Below are positions 19,611-28,178 of a stretch of DNA of 64,000 nt, in pieces; positions within the stretch are counted from its first letter, which is position 1; the number at the start of each line of letters is the position of its first letter. The DNA comes from Phenylobacterium sp. (GTDB lineage Bacteria; Pseudomonadota; Alphaproteobacteria; Caulobacterales; Caulobacteraceae). Both the position numbers and the translations under genes were made by a program. The notes below the pieces were generated by a model that searched no databases, had not been told where the DNA came from, and saw only the letters and a program-made list of their open reading frames with translations. The stretch covers positions 1-64,000 of the forward strand of contig NZ_JACESE010000008.1 of NCBI RefSeq assembly GCF_013911965.1, read 5' to 3'.

Positions 19611-19810
19611 GCGCCCCTCTCACCGAGGGACAGATCCGGGCCCTGCGCGACCTGGCGCGCAAGCTCGGCGGCGAGGCCGTGCCCTTCGTCAACATCGCCG
19701 ACGCCCAGGCCCTCGTGGCGCACGGCCTGGCCCGGCGCAGCCGTCAGGGCTGGGACATCACGCCGGCCGGGTCGGCCCTTCTGGCGCGGGACGCCGCGGG
19801 CGACGACTGA
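19607..19810 (+). CDS. Small winged-helix-like protein, about 67 aa, start uncertain
   Basis: The frame has no ATG, GTG or TTG near its beginning. The first codon consistent with the protein-like part is CTG at 19607, giving LSAPLTEGQIRALRDLARK, which would overlap the stop of the preceding ORF. The product has three predicted helices and the end ARRSRQGWDITPAGSALL, which looks like the recognition helix and wing of a small winged helix. It may be translationally coupled to the gene before it. Not in a named family that I recognise. Confidence 0.5.
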   Translation: MSAPLTEGQIRALRDLARKLGGEAVPFVNIADAQALVAHGLARRSRQGWDITPAGSALLARDAAGDD

Positions 19811-19822
19811 CCGGCCGGGCGG

Positions 19823-21376
19823 CTAGGGCAGCTCCAGGCGCCTTGCGAGGGCCCGGGCGGCCTCGGCCGGGCGGACCTTGCCCTCGTCACGGTCGACGCT
19901 GAGGTTGGCCTGCTGCATCGTCTCCACGGAAATCGCGCCGATCAGGGGCCGCAGCGCCGCCAGCAGCCGCACGTCGTCGCGCCGCTCGGGCGAGACCAGC
20001 ACCACGGCGTCGTAGGGCGGCAGGGCGCCGCGCGGGTCGTCCAGCAGCACGAGATTGTCGGCGGCGATGCGCCCGTCGCTGGAGAAGGCCGAGATCACGT
20101 CCACATCGCCCGAGCTCACCGCGCGGAACATGAAGGTCGGCTGGAAGGAGCGGCGGTTGCGGAATTCCAGGTCGTAGGTCTCCACTACCGAACGCCACTC
20201 CGGCCGGGCGAAGAACTCCAGGTCGCCGCCCATGGTGAGCTGCGGCGCCAGACGGGAGAGGTCGGCGAGATCGGAGACGCCCAGGGCCTGCGCACGTTCG
20301 GCCTTCATGGCCAGAGCATAGGCGTTCTCGAATCCGAGGGAGCCCAGGACGAGGACGCCGTCGCGGGCGTTCAGCTCTCGCGTCAGCGCCTCAAGCACCG
20401 CCTGCCGGCCGGGATTGTCCTGCCGGTTCAGCACATTGGCCCAGAGCGTGCCGGAATAGTCGACATAGACGTCGATCTCGCCGGAGGCCAAGGCGCGGTA
20501 GGCGATGGCCGAGCCGAGGTCCTCCTTCAGCCGCGCCTGCCCGCCGCGATCCTCGATCCGTTCTGCGATCAGCTCGGCCAGGATGTACTGCTCGGAGAAG
20601 TTCTTGGCCCCCACCACATAGCTGGCCGGCTGGCCGAAACTGGCCAGAGGCAGCAGGGCGAGAACCACCCCGGCGACGAGGCCGGCCGCGCCGACCCCGA
20701 TCCGCCTCAGGTCGCGCCGGGCCGCCCCCACTTCGATCAGGCCGAGGAGCTGGTCGGTGACGAGCGCCAGCAGGGCCGAGGCGCCGCAGCCGAACAGCAC
20801 CAGGACCCAGTTCTCCGTCTGCAGGCCGGAGAAGATGTAGTTGCCGAGGCTGGTCTGGCCGACCGGCGTGGACAGCGTGGCGGCGCCGATGGTCCAGACC
20901 GCGGCGGTGCGCACGCCGGCCATGATGACCGGCGCGGCCAGCGGCAGCTCCACCTGGAACAGGCGCTGGCGCGGAGTCATGCCGACGCCTTCGGCCGCCT
21001 GGATGATGGCCGGATCGAGCGACAGGATGCCGGTCGCGCCGTTCCGCACGATGGGCAGCATGGAATAGAGGGTCAGCGCCAGCAGGGCCGGCAGGAAGCC
21101 CAGCGCCGAGAAGCCCTGTCCGATCACGTCCTCGCTGAGCGCCGAGACCACCAGCAACAGCGGGAAGAAAAGCGCCAGCAGGGCGAGGCTGGGAATGGTC
21201 TGGATCAGGCTGGCGCCGGCCAGGACCGGCCAGCGGATGTGGCGGTTGCGCGCGGCGGCCACCGCCAGCGGCAGACTGATCAGAAGGCCGAGCGCGAGCG
21301 CCGAAGCGCTGAGCAGGACGTGCCAGGCGAGGTATTCCGGCAGGCGCGAGAGGGCCGCGGCGAGGTCGGCGCTCAT
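19823..21376 (-). CDS. Osmoprotectant ABC transporter permease fused to substrate-binding protein
   Basis: 517 aa. Residues 1-230 are an OpuBB/OpuCB-type permease with about six helices and the EAA-like loop (AAEGVGMTPRQRLFQVELPLAAP). After a further hydrophobic segment, residues about 245-517 are an OpuAC-type glycine betaine/choline binding domain starting ASYVVGAKNFSEQYILAELIA and containing YVDYSGTLWANVL. Fused permease-binding proteins occur in this family and deliver betaine, choline or related compatible solutes. The start overlaps the ATPase stop in an ATGA. Likely raises osmotic tolerance. Confidence 0.9.
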   Translation of the reverse strand: MSADLAAALSRLPEYLAWHVLLSASALALGLLISLPLAVAAARNRHIRWPVLAGASLIQTIPSLALLALFFPLLLVVSALSEDVIGQGFSALGFLPALLALTLYSMLPIVRNGATGILSLDPAIIQAAEGVGMTPRQRLFQVELPLAAPVIMAGVRTAAVWTIGAATLSTPVGQTSLGNYIFSGLQTENWVLVLFGCGASALLALVTDQLLGLIEVGAARRDLRRIGVGAAGLVAGVVLALLPLASFGQPASYVVGAKNFSEQYILAELIAERIEDRGGQARLKEDLGSAIAYRALASGEIDVYVDYSGTLWANVLNRQDNPGRQAVLEALTRELNARDGVLVLGSLGFENAYALAMKAERAQALGVSDLADLSRLAPQLTMGGDLEFFARPEWRSVVETYDLEFRNRRSFQPTFMFRAVSSGDVDVISAFSSDGRIAADNLVLLDDPRGALPPYDAVVLVSPERRDDVRLLAALRPLIGAISVETMQQANLSVDRDEGKVRPAEAARALARRLELP

Positions 21377-22143
21377 GCCGTCCCTCCCAGTCGCTCGGCC
21401 AGGCGCGCGGCCTGGCGACGCGGCGCGGCCAGCAGGTCGGCGACCTGCGGATCGTCGGACCTGGCCAGCGCCTGGGGCGGCCCCTCGGCGATCAGGCGCC
21501 CGCCGGCCAGGACGGCGATGCGGTCGGCCAGCAGCAGGGCCTCGGTCATGTCGTGGGTGACCATGACGGTCGACAGGCCCAGCCGCTCGTGCAGGGCGCG
21601 GTAGTCCTCGCCCAGGGCGTCCCGGGTCAGGGGGTCGAGCGCGCCGAAGGGCTCGTCCATCAGCACGATGTTCGGCTGCGTCGCCAGCGCGCGGGCGACG
21701 CCGATCCTCTGCCGCTGTCCGCCGGAAAGCGCAGCGGGAAAGCGCGCCCCCCAGTCGCGCGGCAGGGCGACGAGGTCGAGCAGCTCGTCGACGCGGGCGG
21801 CCAGACGCGGCTTGTCCCAGCCGAGCAGCTTGGGCGTGACGGCGATGTTCTCGGCCACCGTCAGGTGAGGAAAGAGGCCGATGTCCTGGAAGACGTAGCC
21901 GATCCTCCGGCGCAGCAGGTGCGGCGGCTGTGCGCCCGCATCCTCGCCTTCGATCCGCACGGTTCCCGCATCGGGCGAGATCAGGCGGTTGATGGTCTTG
22001 AGAAGCGTGGTCTTGCCCGAGCCCGAGGCCCCCACCAGGGCGACGAACTCGCCGGCGGCGACGGTGAGGCTCACATCGTCCAGCGCCCGGTGCGCGCCAT
22101 AGGACTTGGAGACGTGGTCGATCGCGATGCGGGGCTCGGCCAT
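21373..22143 (-). CDS. Osmoprotectant ABC transporter ATP-binding protein
   Basis: 256 aa from MAEPRIA; the frame extends 20 codons upstream but with low protein-like character. Walker A is GASGSGKTT, the signature LSGGQRQRIGVARAL, Walker B NIVLMDEPFGALD, and the H-loop THDMTEAL. It powers the fused permease-binding protein encoded next, with 4-base ATGA overlap proving a tight operon. It seems to lack the C-terminal CBS domains of OpuAA/ProV, ending near residue 256, so ionic-strength sensing of the classical type is unlikely. Confidence 0.9.
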   Translation of the reverse strand: MAEPRIAIDHVSKSYGAHRALDDVSLTVAAGEFVALVGASGSGKTTLLKTINRLISPDAGTVRIEGEDAGAQPPHLLRRRIGYVFQDIGLFPHLTVAENIAVTPKLLGWDKPRLAARVDELLDLVALPRDWGARFPAALSGGQRQRIGVARALATQPNIVLMDEPFGALDPLTRDALGEDYRALHERLGLSTVMVTHDMTEALLLADRIAVLAGGRLIAEGPPQALARSDDPQVADLLAAPRRQAARLAERLGGTA

Positions 22144-22274
22144 GGTCAAGGCGTAACACGCCAGGGCCGCGGTGGCTCCCGCTTTCGCCGCGCCTCGCCT
22201 CACCGGCTTGTGTCGGGCCGCTGGCGCGCCGCCGGTCTAGGCTCGCCGCAAACGGACATGGCGGGAGGGCGGAG

Positions 22275-23768
22275 ATGCGGTTCCTGAGCGACGAGGATCG
22301 GGCCGAGCTGTCGGGAGCCGAGCACGGCCTGCCGCGCACGCCCCTGCCCCTGCAGATGGTCGCCACCGACGAATACGCCCCGCAGCCCCAGAGCGCCTCG
22401 CAGCGCGAGGTCCAGGCCCGCGTCCTGGACATGGGCGAGCGGCTGTCGCGCCATCAGGGCCTCTCGCGCCGACGCTTCTTTCAGACATCGGCCGGAATGG
22501 CGGCGGCCTTCGTGGCCCTGAACGACGTCTATGGCCCGGTCTTCTCCGCCAGCACGGCCGAGGCCGCCACGCCGGACATGGCCGACGCGCGGGCCAAGGC
22601 GCTGTCGGGCCAGCTCATCATGGACATGCACACCCACTTCCTGCGCGACGACACGCGCCTGACCGGCTTCGTGCGCATGCGCGAGGCGGTGGGACGGCAG
22701 GGCTGGAACCCGGCCCTCAAGGCCGAGGAACAGACGCTCGAGGACCTGAAGTTCGGGAACTACGTCAAGGAGATCTTCCTCGACAGCGACACCAAGGCGG
22801 CCCTGATCTCGAGCGCCCCGTCGGACATTCCCGAGGACTGGTTCCTGACCAACGCCCAGATGGCCCAGGCGCGCGACCGGGTGAACGGAGAGGCCGGCGG
22901 ACGGCGGCTCTTCACCCACGCCATCTTCCGGCCGGGCGCGCCCGGCTGGCTGGACGAGCTCGACGCCGCCCTCGAACTGCGTCCGGACTCGCTGAAGGGC
23001 TATACGGTCGGCGACAACACCCACAAGGCCACCAGCCGCTATCCCTGGCGCATGGACGACGAGGCGGTGACCTACCGCGGCTACGAAAAGATGGCCGCCG
23101 CCGACCGCAAGATCGTCTGCGTCCATAAGGGCCTGTTTTCCGCCGAGGCGGAGGCGCAGTTCCCGCACCTGCGCCCGTTCGCCGACGTGCGCGACGTCGG
23201 CCAGGCGGCGAAGGACTGGCCGGACCTGACCTTCGTCATCTACCACGCCGGCTACCGGCTGGGAGACCCGGCCGCCGCGCTCGCCCAGTTCGAGAAGACC
23301 GGCCGTCTGGAGTGGGTCAGCGACCTGGCGGAGATTCCCGAGACGTACGGCGTCACCAACGTCTATGCCGACCTGGGCCAGGTCTTCGCCCAGACCATGA
23401 TCGCCCAGCCGAAGGTCTGTGCGGCCCTGATGGGAATCCTCATCAAGGGGCTGGGCGCCGACCACGTCTGCTGGGGGACCGATGCGGTGTGGACCGGCGC
23501 GCCGCAGTGGCAGATCGAGGGGCTGCGCCGGCTCGAGATTCCCGAGGACATGCGCAAGCGCCACGGCTTCGCCGAACTGGGCCCGGCCGACGGGCCGGTG
23601 AAGTCCGCCATCTTCGGCGGCAACAATGCCCGGCTCTATGGGGCGAGCCCCGAGGAGATCGCCGCCTGGGGCGGAGACGCCCTGGCCGCGCGCAAGGCGG
23701 CCTATGTGGCGCAGGGCCCGAGGCCCTCCCTGCGGCGGTGGGGCTACGTCAGATCGGCATCCGCATGA
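22275..23768 (+). CDS. Tat-exported amidohydrolase family protein
   Basis: 497 aa. The ATG follows GGGAGGGCGGAG. An unusual feature is a twin-arginine motif (SRRRFF, residues 64-69) followed by a short hydrophobic stretch and an AEA cleavage-like site, all behind a 63-residue N-region. The mature part is an amidohydrolase-2-type TIM barrel: MDMHTHF (first metal histidines), a KGLF lysine region, IYHAGYR histidine, and CWGTDAVW aspartate. Such enzymes decarboxylate or hydrolyse carboxylated rings or amides; substrate unknown. Its 3' end overlaps fliE by 20 bases on the other strand. Confidence 0.8.
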   Translation: MRFLSDEDRAELSGAEHGLPRTPLPLQMVATDEYAPQPQSASQREVQARVLDMGERLSRHQGLSRRRFFQTSAGMAAAFVALNDVYGPVFSASTAEAATPDMADARAKALSGQLIMDMHTHFLRDDTRLTGFVRMREAVGRQGWNPALKAEEQTLEDLKFGNYVKEIFLDSDTKAALISSAPSDIPEDWFLTNAQMAQARDRVNGEAGGRRLFTHAIFRPGAPGWLDELDAALELRPDSLKGYTVGDNTHKATSRYPWRMDDEAVTYRGYEKMAAADRKIVCVHKGLFSAEAEAQFPHLRPFADVRDVGQAAKDWPDLTFVIYHAGYRLGDPAAALAQFEKTGRLEWVSDLAEIPETYGVTNVYADLGQVFAQTMIAQPKVCAALMGILIKGLGADHVCWGTDAVWTGAPQWQIEGLRRLEIPEDMRKRHGFAELGPADGPVKSAIFGGNNARLYGASPEEIAAWGGDALAARKAAYVAQGPRPSLRRWGYVRSASA

Positions 23769-24054
23769 TTTCCTGATAGGCGGAGATCACCTGGTCGCGA
23801 ACGGCCATGACGGTTTCGAGGCTGGTCTCGGCCGCCGAGATGGCGGTCACCACGTCGACCAGCTGCGCCTTGCCCTGGACGTGGGCGGCCATCTGGGTCT
23901 CGGCCACGCGGGAGGTCTGCACCGCATCCTGCATGGCGTCCTTCAGCATGGCGCCGAAGTCGCTGGCGGGCGCGGCCGCGCCGCTGGAGGCGGCCGGAAG
24001 GGCGGACCCCTGCGCGGCGGCATAGGCCTTGGCGGCGGCGAGCGGCGTCATCAT
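23749..24054 (-). CDS. fliE: Flagellar hook-basal body protein FliE
   Basis: 101 aa. An alanine-rich disordered N-terminus precedes the conserved C-terminal helix pair, with [32 protein letters not shown], the FliE signature. FliE joins the MS ring to the proximal rod and is an early export substrate. Third gene of flgB-flgC-fliE, 14 bases after flgC. Its end overlaps the convergent amidohydrolase gene. Confidence 0.95.
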   Translation of the reverse strand: MMTPLAAAKAYAAAQGSALPAASSGAAAPASDFGAMLKDAMQDAVQTSRVAETQMAAHVQGKAQLVDVVTAISAAETSLETVMAVRDQVISAYQEIMRMPI

Positions 24055-24068
24055 GGCTTAAGGCGCCC

Positions 24069-24488
24069 CTAGCGCTTGAGCAGGTCGAGCACGCGCATCT
24101 CCATGGAGCGGGCGGTCTCGATGACGTTGAGGTTGGCTTCGTAGGCGCGCTGGGCCTCGCGCATGTCCATGGCTTCGACCAGGGTGTTGACGTTGGGCAG
24201 CTTCACATAGCCCTGTGCGTCGGCCGAGGGATGGCCCGGCTCGTACTCGGTGCGGAACTCGCTGGGGTCGGCCTCCACCCGGCTCATGCGCACGCCCTGG
24301 CCGGCGTCGATCTTGGCCGGCTCGAAGATGGCCACCTGGCGCCGATAGGGATCGCCGCCCGCCTCGCGCGAGGTGGAGTTGGCGTTGGCCAGGTTCTCGG
24401 CGATGACGCGCATGCGCGCCTGCTGGGCGCGGAGCGCCGAGGCGGCGATGGCCTGGGCGGCGCCTTGCGTCGTCTTGATCTCGGGCAT
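24069..24488 (-). CDS. flgC: Flagellar proximal rod protein FlgC
   Basis: 139 aa, the normal length. N-terminal ALRAQQARMRVIAENLANANS is the flagellar rod/hook family motif, and the C-terminal MREAQRAYEANLNVIETARSMEMRVLDLL is the matching helix. FlgC builds the proximal rod with FlgB and FlgF. ATG follows GGGAGCTGACCGCCC. Gap of 22 bases from flgB. Confidence 0.97.
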   Translation of the reverse strand: MPEIKTTQGAAQAIAASALRAQQARMRVIAENLANANSTSREAGGDPYRRQVAIFEPAKIDAGQGVRMSRVEADPSEFRTEYEPGHPSADAQGYVKLPNVNTLVEAMDMREAQRAYEANLNVIETARSMEMRVLDLLKR

Positions 24489-24510
24489 GGGCGGTCAGCT
24501 CCCTTCTCGG

Positions 24511-24945
24511 TCAGCCGCGGCCCGGCGGGCGGGCGGCCGTGCGCAGGAGGTTGAGGGACTTCTGGTAGAAGCCGACGGCGGCGTCATAGGCCATGCGGGC
24601 CTCCGACATCTTCATCATCTGCTCTTCGAGGACGACCGAATTGCCGTCGAGCGTGGTCTCCGAATCCTTGGTCCGGATCGCCTTGATCCCGGCGCTCGAG
24701 GTGCTGCGGCTGACCGTCCCGGCCATATGGGCGGCCTGGGTGCGCGCCGGCGCGCCCGCCGCCGTCAGCTGCACGCTGCGGACCTGGGCGTCGAAACTGT
24801 AGGGCTTCAGATCCTGGGGCTTGTAGCCGGGGGTCTCGGAGTTGGCGACGTTCTGGGCGATCAGCTTCTGGCGCTCGCCCAGATAGCCCAGGCGGCCGCG
24901 CAGCATCGAGAAGAGGGGGATGTCGGCCAGGTTCATCGCCAACAT
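24511..24945 (-). CDS. flgB: Flagellar proximal rod protein FlgB
   Basis: 144 aa. The motif QKLIAQNVANSETPGYKPQDL near residue 27 is the conserved rod-protein N-terminal element; the C-terminal EEQMMKMSEARMAYDAAVGFYQKSL helix completes it. First gene of flgBC-fliE. Two ATGs (24945 and three codons later) are possible; neither has a strong RBS. A perfect TTAA-N7-TTAA box lies 16-30 bases upstream, shared with fliO on the opposite strand. Confidence 0.96.
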   Translation of the reverse strand: MLAMNLADIPLFSMLRGRLGYLGERQKLIAQNVANSETPGYKPQDLKPYSFDAQVRSVQLTAAGAPARTQAAHMAGTVSRSTSSAGIKAIRTKDSETTLDGNSVVLEEQMMKMSEARMAYDAAVGFYQKSLNLLRTAARPPGRG

Positions 24946-24960
24946 GGTGAATAAACAGGG

Positions 24961-24975
24961 TTAATCGCTCCTTAA
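24961..24975. promoter_or_regulatory. CtrA-type binding site TTAA-N7-TTAA between flgB and fliO
   Basis: The bases read TTAATCGCTCCTTAA, an exact match to the full CtrA consensus TTAA-N7-TTAA. It lies in the 87-base gap between divergent flgB and fliO. CtrA is the response regulator at the end of the CckA-ChpT phosphorelay, and it activates early (class II) flagellar operons in Caulobacter. Seen in sequence; binding itself is inferred. Confidence 0.75.
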
Positions 24976-25032
24976 GGGTCCTGCGGCACTTAGAGGTCAG
25001 CCCGGCGATCGAATGCGCCGGCCAGGTGCGCC

Positions 25033-25341
25033 ATGGATTTCGCCAGTTTCGCCCGCGCGGTCTTCGCGCTCGCCATCACTGTCGGCCTGATCGGCCTGGC
25101 CGCGGTCGCCCTGCGCCGGTTCGGTCCCGATCTGATGGCCCGCTTCGCTCCGGCCCAGGGCGAACGACGCCTCGCCGTGGTCGAAACCCTGGTGCTCGAC
25201 CCGACCCGCCGCCTCGTGCTCGTCGCCTGCGACGGAGAGGAGCGCCTGCTGCTGCTGGGCGAGGGTCAGATGCTCAGCCCGCCCGCGGCGGCCAAGCGCC
25301 CCGCCCGCTCTCCCGCCAAACCCGCCGGGGAGAAGGCCTGA
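25033..25341 (+). CDS. fliO: Flagellar biosynthesis protein FliO
   Basis: 102 aa. A single N-terminal membrane helix (residues about 8-27) is followed by a small cytoplasmic domain with RRLAVVETLVLDPTRRLVLVACDGEERLLLLG, the FliO signature, and a proline/alanine-rich tail. FliO assists assembly of the FliP ring in the export gate. Its stop overlaps the fliP start in TGATG. Confidence 0.9.
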   Translation: MDFASFARAVFALAITVGLIGLAAVALRRFGPDLMARFAPAQGERRLAVVETLVLDPTRRLVLVACDGEERLLLLGEGQMLSPPAAAKRPARSPAKPAGEKA

Positions 25342-26138
25342 TGCGCAAGCTGCTCCGCCGCGCCGCCTCGGTCTCGGCGCTCGATCTGCGCCGCGCCGCG
25401 AGCCTCTCGGCCCTGGTGACGCTGGCCAGCCTCGCCTGGCCGGCGGTGGCGCTGGCCCAGGCGGTGAACATCGACCTCGGCACCGGCGCGGGCCTGACCG
25501 AGCGGGTCGTCCAGCTGGTCGGCCTGCTGACCGTGCTCTCGCTGGCGCCGTCCATCGTCATCATGACCACCTCCTTCGTGCGGATCGTGGTCGTGCTCTC
25601 CCTGCTGCGGACGGCGCTCGGCCTGCAGCAGAGCCCGCCCAATGCGGTGATCATCAGCCTCGCCCTCTTCCTCAGCGCCATCGTCATGGCGCCGACCTTC
25701 GAGCAGGCCTACCAGGACGGCATCCGGCCCCTGCTCGACCAGGAGATGGAGCTGCCCCAGGCCTTCGAGGCCGCGGCCGATCCGGTGAAGACCTTCATGC
25801 TGTCCCAGGTGGACCGCGAGGATCTCGCCCTCTTCGTGCGCCTGTCGCGGGTGGAGCAGCCGGAGACCCTCCAGGAGCTGCCGCTTCGCGTGGTCACCCC
25901 GGCCTTCATGATCTCGGAGCTGAAGCGGGCCTTCGAGATCGGCTTCCTGCTCTTCGTGCCCTTCCTGGTCATCGACCTCGTGGTGGCCAGCGTGCTGATG
26001 AGCATGGGCATGATGATGCTGCCGCCGGTGGTCGTCTCCCTGCCCTTCAAGCTGATCTTCTTCGTCCTGGTGGACGGCTGGCGCCTGGTCGCCGGCAGCC
26101 TGGTCGAGAGCTTCCAGCGCGGCGCCGGCGGGGGCTGA
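25341..26138 (+). CDS. fliP: Flagellar export gate protein FliP
   Basis: 265 aa. A cleavable signal peptide (ending near AVALAQA) is normal for FliP. Then come four helices with SIVIMTTSFVRIVVVLSLLRTALG, PNAVIISLALFLS, the HDQ-like loop region, and TPAFMISELKRAFEIGFLLFVPFLVIDLVVASVLMSMGMMMLPP, all diagnostic. FliP forms the main ring of the export pore. Translationally coupled to fliO. A strong hairpin-containing repeat follows. Confidence 0.97.
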   Translation: MRKLLRRAASVSALDLRRAASLSALVTLASLAWPAVALAQAVNIDLGTGAGLTERVVQLVGLLTVLSLAPSIVIMTTSFVRIVVVLSLLRTALGLQQSPPNAVIISLALFLSAIVMAPTFEQAYQDGIRPLLDQEMELPQAFEAAADPVKTFMLSQVDREDLALFVRLSRVEQPETLQELPLRVVTPAFMISELKRAFEIGFLLFVPFLVIDLVVASVLMSMGMMMLPPVVVSLPFKLIFFVLVDGWRLVAGSLVESFQRGAGGG

Positions 26139-26157
26139 TCCGGCGCGTCAGCGCCTG

Positions 26158-26258
26158 ACCAAAGAAGCGACACAAAGGACACAAAGGGGCGCGAAGGACA
26201 CGAAGGGTCGGGGCCCTTCTTCGTGTCCTTTGCTTCTCTTGGTGTGCTTTGTGACACC
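26158..26258. repeat. Inverted/tandem repeat between convergent fliP and lactate-oxidase-like genes
   Basis: The left arm contains near-tandem copies of a ten-base unit, AAAGGACACAAAGG then GAAGGACACGAAGG. A perfect 12-bp stem pairs 26194-26205 (AAGGACACGAAG) with 26219-26230 (CTTCGTGTCCTT), and outer bases pair imperfectly out to GTGTGCTTTGTGAC. It lies between two convergent genes, so it may act as a two-way terminator. Purine-rich GGACACAAAG-like repeats of this type are dispersed in many bacterial genomes; copy number here cannot be judged. Confidence 0.7.
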
Positions 26259-26288
26259 CCTTGAACAGCGCCTGCGGCGCGCAAGAAC

Positions 26289-27449
26289 CTACAGCCGCCG
26301 CACCCCTTCCCGCCGCAGGTCGGCGAGAGTCGGCATGCCGTTGACGGCCATGAAGAGGTCGGCCTCGGCCAGGATGCATTTCAGCACGTGGGCCGCGCCG
26401 GCGGCGCCGTCCAGCGCCAGGCCGTAGACGAAGGGCCGGCCGACGCCGACGGCGGCTGCGCCCATGGCCAGGGCCTTGACCACGTCGGAACCGGAACGGA
26501 TTCCGGAGTCGAACCAGACGGGGACCTTGCCGCTCGCCTTGACCACGTCGGGCAGCATGTCGATGGCCGCGATGCCGCCATTGGCCTGGCGGCCGCCGTG
26601 GTTGGAGCAGTAGATCCCGTCGGCGCCGAGATCGACGGCCTTCTTCGCATCATCGGGATGGCAGATGCCCTTCAGGATGATGGGCAGCCTGGTCACCGAC
26701 TTCAGCCAGGCGATGTCCTCCCACAGCATGGGACGGCCGAAGAGCGACCCCCACAGGGCCACGGCTTCGGCCGGGGCATCGGACGCGTCCTTGCCGAGCA
26801 GTTTCTGGAAGACCGGATCGGCCGTGTAGTTCTTCAGCACGTGGCCGCGCAGCTGCGGGAAGTTGCCGGCGTTCAGGTCGCGCGGGCGGAAGCCCGTCAC
26901 CCAGGTGTCGAGCGTCACGATGATCCCGCGATAGCCGGCCGCCTCGGCCCGGGCGATCAGGCTCTCCGCCAGCTCCTTGTTGCGCGGCGTGTAGAGCTGG
27001 AAAAAGCCCGGCGTGTCGCCCAGGTGCGGGGCCACCTCCTCCATGGTGTCGTTGCCCAGGGTGGAGACGACCATCGGCACGCCGGTCAGGGCCGAGGCCT
27101 GGGCCGCGGCGATGTCGCCATGCTGGTCCTGGGTGCACATGCCGGTCACGCCGATGGGCGCCATGAACAGCGGCGAGTGATAGGTGTGGCCGAAGAGGTC
27201 GGTCGACAGGTCCCGCGTGCTGGTCTCGACCATCATCCGCGGGACCATGCCCCAGTGATGGAAGGCCTCCGCATTCTGGTCCTGGGTGAACTCGTCGCCG
27301 CAGCCGCCCTGGACATAGTTCAGAACGTGGCTTGGCATGGCCGCCGTGGCGCGCTGGACGAGCGTCGCATAGTCCACCGGCACGGTCGGCAGGACGCCCC
27401 GGAGGCCCAGGCCGTAGATCTCGTTCTGATAGCTGCCGAACTGCGGCAT
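26289..27449 (-). CDS. FMN-dependent alpha-hydroxy-acid oxidase (lactate 2-monooxygenase-like)
   Basis: 386 aa. The FMN alpha-hydroxy-acid dehydrogenase fold is clear: NYVQGGCGDEFT near the start, SPLFMAPIGVTGM, FQLYTPRNKE, TLDTWVTGFRPRDL, and the catalytic-histidine motif SNHGGRQANGG, followed by FDSGIRSGSDVVKALAMGA and VGRPFVYGLA for the phosphate site. Overall layout matches lactate 2-monooxygenase/lactate oxidase more than LldD. It should oxidise a short 2-hydroxy acid to a keto acid. RBS GGGGAG. Confidence 0.87.
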   Translation of the reverse strand: MPQFGSYQNEIYGLGLRGVLPTVPVDYATLVQRATAAMPSHVLNYVQGGCGDEFTQDQNAEAFHHWGMVPRMMVETSTRDLSTDLFGHTYHSPLFMAPIGVTGMCTQDQHGDIAAAQASALTGVPMVVSTLGNDTMEEVAPHLGDTPGFFQLYTPRNKELAESLIARAEAAGYRGIIVTLDTWVTGFRPRDLNAGNFPQLRGHVLKNYTADPVFQKLLGKDASDAPAEAVALWGSLFGRPMLWEDIAWLKSVTRLPIILKGICHPDDAKKAVDLGADGIYCSNHGGRQANGGIAAIDMLPDVVKASGKVPVWFDSGIRSGSDVVKALAMGAAAVGVGRPFVYGLALDGAAGAAHVLKCILAEADLFMAVNGMPTLADLRREGVRRL

Positions 27450-27532
27450 GGCGCATCTCCCCGTCGGTCTTCTTGGTCGCGCGACGAAGCCATGGGGCGT
27501 GGGGAGAGGTCAAAGGATTCGTTGCGGCGCCC

Positions 27533-28123
27533 TCACCCGCTGAAGCCGAAGTGCCAGACGGCCACGGGCACGGCCAGGAGCAGGGCCAGCGAGATCAGGA
27601 CGAACACGCCGTCGCGGGTCAGCAGGCCGGCGGCGAAGAGGGCGATGACGCCCGAGGCGATGGAGCCGGAGGTGGGCACCACCTCCATCACCGGCATGAG
27701 AAGGGTGAGCCCCAGGATCAGGACGAGCGGCAGGTAGATCCAGGGCCTGTGCAGCAGGATCCGGAGCCGCGGCCGGGACAGCTTCTCCACGGCCTGCACC
27801 GGCCGGCGCAGCCAGCCGACGCCCTTGCACAGCTTGGCGGTGGACAGCTGCCGGCGGGTGATGAAGCGCGGCAGCCACAGGCACTGGCGGCCCGCCACCA
27901 TCTGCACGGCCAGGATGAAGACGATCGCCGCCACGACGGTCGTGACGCCCGGAATGCCGCTCGCCGGCGACAGCGAGATCAGGGAGAAGACCAACATCAG
28001 GGAGGCGAAGGCGTGGCGGCCGAGCTTCTCGACCACCTCCTGAACCGCGATGCTCTCGCCGTGAGCGGTCTCCTCCAGCTGATCGAGGACGTCGCTCAGC
28101 CCGTGGGTCTGCGCCTGCGCCAT
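27533..28123 (-). CDS. ExoD family exopolysaccharide synthesis protein (copy 2)
   Basis: 196 aa with the same architecture as the ExoD protein at 8824-9441: a polar N-terminal 35 residues, a hydrophobic block SLISLSPASGIPGVTTVVAAI, the QMVAGRQCLWLPRFI motif, and C-terminal membrane helices. Sequence identity to copy 1 looks low, so the two are old paralogues. ATG preceded by AGGAGG. Function unknown beyond the family's link to exopolysaccharide. Located between flagellar operons without coupling to them. Confidence 0.85.
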   Translation of the reverse strand: MAQAQTHGLSDVLDQLEETAHGESIAVQEVVEKLGRHAFASLMLVFSLISLSPASGIPGVTTVVAAIVFILAVQMVAGRQCLWLPRFITRRQLSTAKLCKGVGWLRRPVQAVEKLSRPRLRILLHRPWIYLPLVLILGLTLLMPVMEVVPTSGSIASGVIALFAAGLLTRDGVFVLISLALLLAVPVAVWHFGFSG

Positions 28124-28178
28124 GGGGGCCTCCTGGCTTCCGCAACGTGACGGCCGCCGCGAGGTTTCCCAGACCGGT

